A stretch of DNA of 64,000 nt, from the NCBI RefSeq assembly GCF_963676685.1, contig NC_092356.1:43735601-43799600 (forward strand), given 5' to 3'. The translations under genes and the position numbers were made by a program. Numbering within the stretch: the stretch's first letter is position 1; the number at the start of each line of letters is the position of its first letter. The stretch comes from Mytilus edulis (lineage: Eukaryota; Mollusca; Bivalvia; Mytilida; Mytilidae). Of the stretch, positions 34,425 through 46,000 are shown piece by piece. The notes under the pieces are model-generated. The model worked only from the letters and a program-made list of their open reading frames with translations, was not told the origin of the DNA and made no database searches.

Positions 34425-34990
34425 TTAAAAGATTTTTTTACTGGCTTATCTCCCTTTGTACCATAGAAAAACAGTTTTCATGGCATCAGATATTGTAATT
34501 GTACTATGCTAAGTGTTACTCTTACTATCCTTGTTAAATATTAAAATGGTTTTGGAAAAGTAACACTTAATTTTCCAAAATTATATACAAATTGATATTT
34601 AGAATACTTTGATTCCTTGAAATTTTTAATTAAGGAATTTATGTTATGAGCGTTTTAGAAAGTACTAAAAACAAGAGCCTACAAATTTCAGCTTATATGC
34701 ATTCTTAATTCTTTCACTTAAGCTAACAAATGCAGGTATGTGTGTGTTTTATGGACTAAAGCCTAGATAGTTTTAATAATAAGTACTTTTAAGATTTTGG
34801 AAATTGGATTTTTACTGGCTTATCTCCCTGTGTACAAATGAAAATCAATATTCTTGGCCTCAGACATTGTAATTCAATTCAATTCAATATTTTTATGTAA
34901 TCATACCATGTTTTTTTTTATTATAATAACTATCCTTCTTAAAAATCACCATAATTTTTTTCCCAAATTATCTACAAATTGATAATTAGA
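34425..34990 (+). repeat. Direct duplication, two copies about 370 bp apart
   Basis: 34,425-34,610 and 34,795-34,990 share TTTTTACTGGCTTATCTCCC, GGC(A/C)TCAGA(T/C)ATTGTAATT, ACTATCCTT and ACAAATTGATA in the same order. No coding content. Confidence 0.6.
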
Positions 34991-35059
34991 AGTCATAGAT
35001 CATTTAGTGAGAAAAAATGTAAATTTAGGTATATATTAAATAATATATATATAACACAA

Positions 35060-35680
35060 TTTCGACTTATACCTAACTTCGGATTAAAACCACCACATAC
35101 CTACAAGCAAGGATGCCAAACAAAAGAACAGCATAAATTCGGCCCTTGCCTTCGTTGAAAAGATAGTCGTTTACTTTGATGAACTAGTGGTGTTGCCGGT
35201 TGCTGTCTCGTTGACTTTTACCCTTAGTTCACAACCACTTAAGACTAAAAACAAAGATGAAAATAAAAAACACAAGTTCAACTTAAACCTAACTTCGGAT
35301 TAAAACCACCAATATCTACAAGCAAGAATGTCAAAAAAAAAGAATAGCTTAAATTCGGCCTTTGCCATCGTTGAAAAGTAGTCGCTATTTCGATGAACTT
35401 GTGTTGTTGTTAAGTTGCTGTCTCATTGACCTTTTCCCTTAGATTACATCCCCCAAAAAACCTAAAAACAAAGATGAAGATAAAAAAATAAATTTCGACT
35501 TAAATCTAACTTCTGATTAAAACCACCAAATACATACAAGCAAGGATGCCAAAGAAAGAATAGCATAAATTCGAACTTTGTAATCGTTGAAAAGATAGTC
35601 GTTTATTTTGATTAAAATGTGTTGTTGCCGGATTGCTGTCTCATTGACTTTTATTTACCCTAAGTACACAGTAGACATCA
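35060..35680 (+). repeat. Three tandem units of about 217 bp
   Basis: Units start at 35,060, 35,277 and 35,493 with TTC(G/A)ACTTA(T/A)A(C/T)CTAACTTC. Each then has ATTAAAACCACCA, TACAAGCAA(G/A)(G/A)ATG, AATTCG and GTTGCTGTCTC(G/A)TTGAC. The third unit is cut short at about 35,680, next to the C1q remnant. Confidence 0.8.
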
Positions 35681-35706
35681 ATTTAGAAATCACCAATCTA
35701 ATAGTA

Positions 35707-36154
35707 TTAAACATTCCGTTTGATAAAGTATCCTAAAAACAAGCTGTAATCCTTGTGTATGGTTTCTGTAGACACCACAGGGTTATGGCGACAACTAATA
35801 TCATCACCTTTCTGTATGTTCATCACTGCTTGCATTGTTCCTGATCTCATACGTGTTATTGCATTGCTATTGTTAAACATTTGTAAATGCACCCAGGAAC
35901 ACCCGTATTTGCATATAAGTTGCTATAAAGATGTATAGTCCATCGTATGTAGCAGTAAAAACTCCAGTATGAAGATTATAACCGTTGCCAATATTGGTGA
36001 TCACGTGATTGAAAACGATGGTATACGACGAACTAATTCTGGTATGTTTTGTCAGCAAGGCATGAAATGCGACGGTAGTATCTTGGATCTTAGAATTCCA
36101 CTCCGAAAGAAACAGCAGAATTAAAAGTACTTCATTTCGGGAAATTACAAACAA
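35707..36154 (-). pseudogene. C1q-domain secreted protein, frameshifted
   Basis: The minus-strand frame from ATG at 36,154 starts with a hydrophobic leader (VLLILLFL). It continues into a C1q domain: VAFHALLTKHT, YTIVFNHVITNIGNGYN, HTGVFTATYDGLYIF. A one-base shift at about 35,890 moves the rest to another frame: QMFNNSNAITRMRSGT, then GDDISCRHN and DYSLFLGYFI, the usual C-terminal block, with a stop at 35,707-35,709. Joined, the length (about 150 residues) suits a leader plus one C1q domain, a type widely expanded in bivalves as putative secreted lectin-like recognition proteins. It is either a recent pseudogene or a base error in the sequence. Confidence 0.8.
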
Positions 36155-37544
36155 ACGTTACTTATTCATGTTGTACCATTTTACGGGAAGAGTTCTGAGT
36201 AGAGGCTTTTATTGTTTTGATATGAAGGGTGCTTGTCAACTTATAATATCAGACTATATATAGCTACTAGTATTAGAATTTAAGGTATTATGTGGGTTTT
36301 TTCGGATTTATTTATATGTTTGTGGTTCGTGAACTTTTCAACATTTATTATGTGTTAATGTGTATATGTATGTGACTGTCAACATATTTGTTCAGCCTAA
36401 CAGAAGTTTCACTGTAAACTTCGTTATAAACAATGCCATGATATATGTTCCTATAGGAACAAATACCATTTATTCCGTTAGGAGCATATACTGTAATATT
36501 TATTTCACTGGAAATAATATTCCAGACTGGAATCTAAGACTATCAAGCTAACAACCATTTGAAGCATTCGATCTTGAATTTGACTGGTTTATCAAAAATG
36601 TAATTTTCGGAATCTATAAGTTTTCCTTTTTCAATGACCTAGGCGCCAAATGTTAATATATGTGAAAATAAGATAATAATATTCTTTTTGACTGTATCAT
36701 AAACAAAACCAAATGATTGGCGTTTTTTTTCTGTGAATCATACAATGTAAAATAATTTCGCGATAATCTTTTAATATAAAAGTTCACGTAAAATAAAGTT
36801 CGAAAATGAATGTGAATTCTATGTCACATAACACTTTGGTCTTTACCCTTAATGTCGGTTGTGTCGTTTGTAAATCTAGCTTCAAGTACATCGATTCTGC
36901 TCATTAAAGGCGACTCCATATTGACAACGTTTTCCTGTGAAATGTTTGAAATTAAATTCGGCTGCGCCTCAGGGTGTATGAATTTTCAACGGTGTAAAAT
37001 TCTGTACACCCCTGATTACACCAAGTAAACTAATAGTACACTCTGAGCACATGCGCAAAATATCGTCAACAATGGTACATTCAAAGGTCGCATTTATACG
37101 GATTAAAATGATGTTGAATTTAGTGCCCACCCAGAATAAAATAACCACCTTTAGGATATTTTTGAGCATTTTTTGACAAAATTTAAATACTCTTTCATCG
37201 TTCCGCTTTCATAAATATTAGAAACAATACCAAATCATGGTTAAAATGCCGCTAATGCTTCTTCAGATACTGTATGGTGTTTCTGGCCCTTTTAACTCGA
37301 AATTAAGGCAAAGCACGGTGTACCGTTGTGACGTAATTTGGTTTATAAATTTCGTTTTCCATGAAACTTTGCATACATTTAGAATTTCATATATATATTT
37401 TCATGTAGCATTAGAACTCCCTCCAAAAAACTCTGCCATGAAATATGTCAATTATTTTATATTTATAGACTTTATCCGTGAATTGATATTTTATATAGTG
37501 TCTTTCTATGTTGTGATGTTATATTATTATTTCAGGTAAGGGTG
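36155..37544. other. Upstream of the C1q remnant, no feature seen
   Basis: No promoter motif could be assigned. Short ORFs (up to 100 residues at 37,237-37,539) are rich in Phe, Ile and Tyr as expected from AT-rich sequence and are not called. Confidence 0.4.
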
Positions 37545-37840
37545 AGGTTAATACTCATTAAAAGTTTATACCCGCTGCATTTGTTTGCACCTGTCAAGAA
37601 CATGATTTGCAGTGATAGTCGTTTGTTGATATGGTTCATAAGTGTTTCTAGTTTCTCTTTTTTTTCTTTTTTTTTTTTAAACATATATTAGACAGTTGGT
37701 TTCCCCGTTTTAATAGTTTACACAATTCATTTTTGGGGCCCTTTATAGTTTGCTGTTCGGCCAGTCTGATCCCAGGTTCCGTGTTGAAGACGGTACTCTG
37801 ACCTTTAATGGTTTACTTTTCCCATAATTTAGGAACTAAT
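37545..37840 (-). repeat. Dispersed repeat family B variant
   Basis: On the minus strand it matches the segment at 52,975-53,290: AAGTAAACCATTA, GTCTTCAACAC, TATAAAGGGCCC, AAACGGGGAAACCAACTGTC and CACTTATGAACCATATCAAC. Confidence 0.65.
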
Positions 37841-37879
37841 TAAAATCAGAATGCGGCGAAAAATTTATATTTCCAAAAA

Positions 37880-38090
37880 GAAATAGAACAAAAATACAGA
37901 ACTCCGAGGAAAATTCAAAACGGAAAGTCCCTAATCTAATGGCAAAATCAAAAGCTTAAACATATCAAACGATTTTGCAACTTCTGTCATATTCCTGGCT
38001 TGGTACAGGCTATATGTATTGAAAAAAAATGATGGATTAAATTTTATACGGCTAGCTAAACCTCTCACTTGTATGACAGTCGTATAAAAT
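37880..38090 (+). repeat. Dispersed repeat family H copy
   Basis: GAACTCCGAGGAAAATTC, AAAACGGAAAGTCCCTAATC, AATGGCAAAATCAAAAGC and CTGTCATATTCCTGGCTTGG match 33,540-33,660. Confidence 0.75.
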
Positions 38091-38504
38091 TTCATTATAT
38101 TGACAAAGATGTGTGATATCGCTACTGAGGAGCCTTAGTGTAACTCAGAGTTTTCAGCTAAGCTCTAAGGTTTGAATGAGAGCACGCTCATTTAAAGCAA
38201 TGCTACTTTGCTACTTAAATGCAGTGGCAGATTTGTCATGCATTATCAGGACTAAAACTTCTCAATATTATATTATTTATCATATTGGACAAAAATCGAT
38301 TGTAAAAATATTCTGCCGAAAACCCCAAAACGTTCTTCCGCTTACATCGCGTTCCAACTTGGAATTATCATCTGTGGTTTTTAGTTATTTCAGCACACTC
38401 ATTTCCGGTTTACTTCTAACTTCCGCCTATTAAAAAATCTTGAAAAATGTTATGATTAATTCGGTTAATAGTATAATCATGTAGGATTACGAATTAACAA
38501 GAAA
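38091..38504 (+). promoter_or_regulatory. Probable CCDC50 promoter and 5' UTR
   Basis: This 410-bp stretch lies between a family H repeat and the CCDC50 start codon. It is unique in the window and slightly richer in GC. No TATA box is evident at a useful distance. Assignment rests on position only. Confidence 0.35.
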
Positions 38505-38571
38505 ATGGCAGAAGGTAGTTCAAGAGAAACGGGAAGAGAAACATTACCACAAAGAGGCAAAGTCAATAAAG
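38505..38571 (+). CDS. CCDC50: CCDC50 exon 1
   Basis: ATG at 38,505 followed by 22 codons and one base (MAEGSSRETGRETLPQRGKV...), donor G|gtaaattc. Phase 1. Joining it to exon 2 restores the K-V-x-K-V-C sequence expected at this point in the family, which confirms an exon otherwise too short to trust. Confidence 0.85.
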
Positions 38572-39982
38572 GTAAATTCACAGAAAAATACAAATCAGTG
38601 TTACAGAAATAAAAATAATATTTTTGGGCATCCACTGCTAATCTTGTTATTGTCTTTTAACCTGTTAAAAATATGAGACACTATTGAAAATCATATCCAT
38701 GGAATAGACAACGTTTTCTACACCACATACATTTAGGTCCTGATAAGAAATCTTGTTAGCAGAACCTAGGACTATCAGTTACCAACAGTTTCACAAAGCT
38801 CAGGACCATTGTCATTGTACAGTGCAGTTAAAGCGAACATGTTTCCAAACTCAATACACTGCAATTATTCATGGAGTTACACACCAGGAAACTCCCTATC
38901 CCTCCCTAAATTCTAGAGAGATTTTGGAGTATTCCCTTCGACTTCCACATAAATCTGCTACCTTTTGTTTATTGTATTTATATTGCGATATCTCTCCCAG
39001 CACAGTGTCACACTGTGTCACACAAGGTAAAAATTAATTGCCATAATCCCTCTGATCTATGCCAGCACACGACAGTCAACATGGTCAAGGTATTTGAAAT
39101 TTTTTATGTAGTAAAAAATTGTATTACATGTACATGTACATGTAAAATGTATAATCAGGTTACATGTAGTTACATGTATCTAATTGCTTGAAACAAATAA
39201 GAGATTAAAAGAAAAATGTTGTCTTCATTCATTCAATTATATCATGTATATTGGATTAGATAGTTTTATTTAAAAAAAAAACTATAATTGATTTTGATAT
39301 TTACCATTCATATTGTTTAAGCATGTTAAGTCTGTACTGCATTTTCTTACTATATGATTGGTTAGCATTTGGACAGGAATACTTCCATATCTAAATCAAC
39401 CTTGGTACACAAATATCATTTTATGTTGTTTAAGCGTGACATTGTATTTGTCTTAAGATGGGTATTAATTGAATGAATGAATGAGTATGAACTCTGTGCA
39501 ATGTAAACCTATGTAAAATACCATGGTCATCGGTAAGGCAGTGTCATGCTTTAACGGTGCTTCAATGACTCTTCGTTGCATAATATTTACTTAGGCACAA
39601 TTCATATAAACTTGTGTGTTGTATTTTGGACAGTGATTGCAATTTGCAGAACTGATATACATTTGTACCTGTACAAATTCCCCTAAACAATTTTAATCAG
39701 TCTGATGCCATACTCAGAGCAAATTAATATTTAGAAAAATTACTACTAATAAAGACTTACAATGAATGTACATGTACATTTTGTATGTACATATTCTCAG
39801 TGGTGGATCCAGATATTTTTACAAGAGGGGTCCCACTGACTGCCTTAGACAATGTTAGAGGGGACATGTTGCAGTCATGCTTCAGTGACTCCTTATATCA
39901 ATGTATACATGTATCATCAACCAGATTTTTTTCCATGAAAATCCATGTATGATTCTTTATTTCCTATCACTATCTTTGACTG

Positions 39983-40018
<36 letters not shown>

Positions 40019-43000
40019 ACTAATATAATATCTGAATATAAAGGCATACAAAAAAGATACAAGGAGAGTTATAATGTTGCTGACGAAAAAATATTTTAAA
40101 AAAATATCTTAAGGGGGTTCGCGGGTCTAAATCATTTATATAGGATTTCTCTATATTTTTCTATAAACGAACTTTATCTTATAGTTAATAGAAAAATAAA
40201 ATAAAAAAGTGGGGTCACCGTTCATTTGCGCTCACAATCTGCCTTCGAAAGAAGCATACATTTTTGTAAAGGTGCTTTTTTTCTGTTGAAGTAATAGGAG
40301 AAATAAAGGTAAATATCGAAATAAAAAAAGAAATTTATTACAGAAATCGCTCAAATTTTACAATAATTTAGTTTGAGTACAGCTTATATGGAAATTATAT
40401 TAAAAAAGATAGGTCACCGATGAGTGAAAAAGATATTTCAATTTTAAAGCCAAAAAATGGCATTTTTCCACCAAAGGGAGATAATTTGGAACCTTTTCAA
40501 TGATGTATACATTTTAAAAGTCATCTGGGGCCAACACGAATTGATTGTTTTGAAAGATTTTTGTACCATATGATAAAGTAACAATTACAAAAGGAAATAA
40601 ATAAAATTTGTAATGAAAAACAAATATTTGATTTTTTTCTGAAATATTTATACCCTCGAGCCTCCTTACGTCCCAATCTGCAACATTAGCCACTAGTCCA
40701 ATGCCCTAGACAAGTAAAATTTATAAAACTTTGTTAAGACACATAAGAAAAATGTTAGAATACATGTTGTTGTACCTGTATATTTCTTTAGACTAGTACA
40801 TGTAGACTGTCTCACATGTGTTGGATCAATTCTTTGCCTCATTATATTTTTAGGGACTTTCCGTTTAGAATTATCCTCAGAGTTCAGTATTTTTGTTATT
40901 TAACTTTTTAATACACACTATGTCATGTATGTTAATTATGGGTCTCAATCAAATGAAATTAATATATTAAAAATTGAGTTTACTTATATGTCTTTTATAT
41001 TTGTAACCATTTGAACACTAAATAATTCTACTATTAAAGAGTCAGGGCAGTATTTTATATTGGCCAATTTTACACAGTAAAACCTGTCCCTGTGGATGAC
41101 ACATATACATTTACCAGACTTTAAGTATTCTGATTTCCCAAGGATTTTCTTTTTATTTGACATTTGTAGCTTCCAGTTCTCATGGTGCAAGTATGTGTAA
41201 GTATGTTTGTTGCTGGATAAATACTCTATGTGCCATTTAAGAGCCGATTCAGAAGTTTAACTTTTATTCTTGTTAATTTGAATTCACATCTACAGTCTGA
41301 AGATTCTCACATGTTATTTCTGGTCCAAATATTAAGAACAATATTAGCTCCCTCGTTGACATGTTGCAATATACTATTACTGAATTGGTTCATTGCTTTG
41401 TTGGATTTATCTAGGCTATATATCTGCATCAGAAATGTGTGGCAAAGTTACAATTTTGATAATTGTTCTTTATCTAAAAATGTATAGAGGGTACAGTACA
41501 AGCAGAGTGGGAGTGATTGCGAACTCTTTTCACTGAATTATGAGTATAGAGCTGTGACACCGCGAATCACAGATTATACTCCCAATTTCCTCTAAAAATT
41601 CTCTCAAAACATTGTGTGGCTGTTAATTGGTTTATTTCCCATCCAATGTACTAAAAATTTACGACGTGTGTAGGCTAATTTTGGAGGAAATTGGGAGTAT
41701 AATCTGTGATTCGCTGTGTTACACCGCTATACATGTACTCATAAACTCATGAAGGTAAACATGGTAAATCCAGAAAAGACTTAAGATATAACAAATTTAT
41801 AGATGTTATTATTATTTTGAACCTTCTAGGGTTGTGTTAACTTTCTGTGATTAATTTAGTGTGAAAATTTTGTCTTTCTAAGTTTCTTATGTGTGATCAT
41901 ACTCCTTACAGATGCATAGAAGCAATTAATATCTGGTACTTGTATCTAATGTACATATTACAGTAAATTTGTTGATCAACTTCAATGTTCAAAACACCAT
42001 GTATTTTTTTTTGAAAATTATATGATATAAAAAAGAAGATATGGTATGATTGCCAATGAGACAACTCTCCACAAGAGACCAAAATGACACAGAAATTAAC
42101 AACTGTAGGTCACCGTACGACCTTCAACAATGAGCAAAGCCCATACCGCATAGTCAGCTATAAAAAGCAGAAAATGACAATGTAAAACAATTCAAACGAG
42201 AAAACTAACGGCCTTATATAAAATATAACATAGGCATAGAAAATGGTTACTGAAGCCTTCAGATTTTCCAAACTTAAGCCCCAAATGTTATCTTCAAATG
42301 GTTAGTTTTAGTAGGTAATATTTTGACAGTCCAACATAATAATTATTTAGTTATCCTGAGACAATATAGTGAATCCGGGTTAATTTCAATCTATTTTAAA
42401 GTGGTTTGTGGTTATGTATGTATAACTTGATGTCAGATGAAGTACATGTATGTCCTATGGCAGTTTTGATCATCTTAACTTGCCTAGTAATACATTTGTA
42501 TGTGTATTAAATTTAAAGGTGCATGTACATGTACAGTTGTAAATTTTACATAGTACAGCTGGCTGAATTGCAAAGAAATTGATATAAGATGTATTTATTG
42601 TAAACATGGTAAACTGGATATATTCATAACATGTTCAGAATTCCCTAGCTGTTTTAAAGCATCACCTATCAATTTATTTATCTTTAATATGCATTGAAAA
42701 AAATGTTTTCCTCTTTAGAATACTTTCCAGAAAATATTAAAAACCTTAAACATGTGTCTTTACTTTAAAAATCAGATCTTATGACCAATACTCTGTTTTT
42801 GAACTCTTTTTATTTTAAATTTGATATTGCATATAGTTGACAGAAAATAAAATTTGAAATAGATAAAAGTAGATAACTAGTTTTATCTAATGTAAAAAGT
42901 TTTTTTGTTGTTGCTATCACAATACATATATATGTTACAGTTGTTTTAAAATTGCTATAACTCTTTCAAATATTTTTCTTAGCCAAAATCAAAACAATAC

Positions 43001-46000
43001 AAAATAATTATTCCAAATGCATGTTATACATCTTCTACATGTTAAATTGTCTGTAAAATATTGTTTGTAAAGGATTTTGTGTAGTACCACATCAGCAAGT
43101 TTATTTTTGAATTATCCAATATAACCTGACTGCCCAAGATACAGCCAAGCTTTCTGATTGTTGTGTTGAACAAAAAAAACTTTTTCAAGCATTCATCCAT
43201 TGATAGATTGATTGATTGTTGTTACTGCTTTTTGTACAGTAACATTTGTTGTCATTGACATTATAAATATACATTAAAAGTGACTGTTTAATATAAAATT
43301 TAACTTTGCATTTTGCAATATAGTTACCGTACTATGTAGGTTTTATATTCTATTGATGAAATAAGACTTTTTACAAGGATACTAATTACCATGAAGACTG
43401 TAGAAACAATATGCTATCAATTATTTGTTTCTTGAAGCTTTTATGAGGCATCCTCATGTCTAAACTGAATATTATGTAACTTTTGTATGTAGTAAATCAA
43501 TAGATTATATCCTTAGACATGTATGCTTCATGCATCCTAGTTTACAGAGATAGTGTCAAATTTTTATCATCTACAGAATTTTATTGATGACGTTTTCATG
43601 ATGTGATGCTTGCTGTGTATTTTTGTGGCTAGGTTTTGTTATTATTTCATAGATCCAGAAGATGTATTCTTGTCCTTATAATACATGTAACATGTGTAAA
43701 GTACACAAATTTTGTTTGCAGTATCTTAGCAAGAATAGTGCTATTAATCTCAGGTCTTTACTGTATATGTACATTCTATTTTAGATTTTTATGTGCCTGT
43801 TTGTTAAGTGGGTGGCCTGTTTTAGAAAACTATTTAGAATATATTAATCAATGTTAATAATTAAGATACATGACATGCATGAAGACACTCACGATTTACT
43901 TATCCGTGAGGTTGTGATAAGAAAAAGAAACCCAACGCTTTCAGTTTCATACATACACCAAGACAACATGAAAGTTATGCAAACAATGGCTTAACATATA
44001 TAAGTATTGCCATTTGTTTACTAGATAAAAGTTAATCTGTAAATACATGACATGTATCTTCTATTTAACATTACAAGGTCATTTATGAATGCATTGTCCA
44101 TTTAGCTTCACAAGGTCATTTATAGATGCATTGTCCATTGAGCTTTACAAGGTCATTCATGGATGCATTGTTATAAGTTATATTATATTATAGCAAGTCG
44201 ATTTAGTTAAAAGGCCAAATATGCTTCGATTTAGTTAAAAGGCCAAATATGCTGACTGTTAATTTTTTGTCTAAAAGCTGCTTGTTTTGTTGAAATTTTT
44301 TCATTTTAAGCTATAATATTTAAAAATACTACAAGCTAAGGCTATTGTACAGATACAGTCCAGTAGCTAGTAAAATTTATCAATTTATATTTTGGGTCAC
44401 ATTACCATATATACATTGTATATAAATGTCAGACAGAATTTAATCTTGTTCAGTTTTGTTGATTTTCCTTTATTATGTATAGATGCAATGAAAAATGAAT
44501 AAAGTTCTTAATATTCACCTTTAAAGTAACAATCAATAGGCAATTTCAACAAGGTTAAAATTTATGTGAGCTAGTCATGCATTCATTAACTTAGCCTTAC
44601 AATATATGTAGATAAAAATTGTATTTACATATATATAGTGTTATATATAAATATCCTTCATCAAATGGTGTAATTATACCTATTAAATAGGTATCTTACT
44701 CATTCAATTGGAATGACAATTAAAAGTTGGTCTTTTGTCAGTATGTAAAGAATCATTCTTTAAAAGTCATATATAATATGAAGACATTGGAAAAGAGAAT
44801 AATAATTTTACTTGGTTAAAAAATGGACAAAGTAAATTGTTTGAAAATAAGTTGCAGTGGTTATTTAATGATTTTGTTTTGCCATTTTCAGCAAAATTTA
44901 TGGAGGATGGTACATATCTTGTGTAAGGGAGCTACCATTTGATTTTTATGGGGGGGGGGGGGGCTAGGATGACAAATTTTGTCCTGCATTTTTTTTTTAG
45001 TTGTAATCTCTGTCCTGCCTTTTTATTTTTTACTCTATTCGGTCCTGCTTTTTTTTTTTAGTTTATCCTGACTTTTTTCACATAAATTGTCATCCTGACT
45101 TTTTTTTTTTGCAAGTGTCTCATCCTGCCTGTTTTTTTTACTCAAAACTCCTGTCCTGCCTATTTTTTTTTCAAATTTCATCCTAGCCCCCCCCCCCCCC
45201 CCCCCCATAAAAATCAAATGGTAGCTCCCTAAACAAAAGTCATCTTGTGTAAACAATATTGTAAATATGTTGAAGTTGCATCTACTAGATAATGGAATTG
45301 ATTGAGCATTTTTTCTCATTTTCACGACATGGAACTTAAGTCATTTTTCAGCAAAATGTTGTCCCAAATTTTGAAACCTAGCCATTTGAGACTTTGACCT
45401 ATTTATTATTGATATATTTTCTAAGCTGTGATTTACATATATTTTATTCTGCTGTACTACATATATAGATTCATGAGGATAAGTTATCAGGAATGAGTTG
45501 GTTTTTTTTTGTGGTTCTGGTTAAAGAATTTATTTCCATTGTTTACAACTTACTTTCTGTCTTGTACGGTAGCATTTTGTTTTGATTTTAATTGGATACA
45601 TTGTTTGGTTATATGCATTGCTAACATTTATATCTTATACTTCAATAAGCATTAAGCTCTAAAGACTGTTAATGTGACATAATTGTCTGTCTAAATTTGT
45701 CACCTTTGTCATGGTTATCTGTTTTTTAATTATACTACAAGATGCACATCTGTTGACCATTCCAAATGTAAAAATACAAAAAATGCCACACTTTTGAATG
45801 CAAAATTATAACAATGTGACTTTAATCTTGGTGCAAAGTAAAATTGTTGCAACCTTCAAGTTTTAGTTAATTGTATTTTTAATGGCAATAATTTACCCTC
45901 TGATAGTGTCAGTTTTTGTACCAGGTTTGAATTTATCAGTAAACAAGCTTAAGGGTGGCAATATTTAAGAGACATTTTTATAATAAATATATATATACAT

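Noticed and set aside
37237..37539. 100-residue plus ORF
   Set aside because: Rich in Phe, Ile and Tyr, as expected from T-rich DNA; no motif.
45035..45325. 96-residue minus ORF rich in Lys and Gly
   Set aside because: Product of the TCCTG-(T)n array and C-run of the TIR element.
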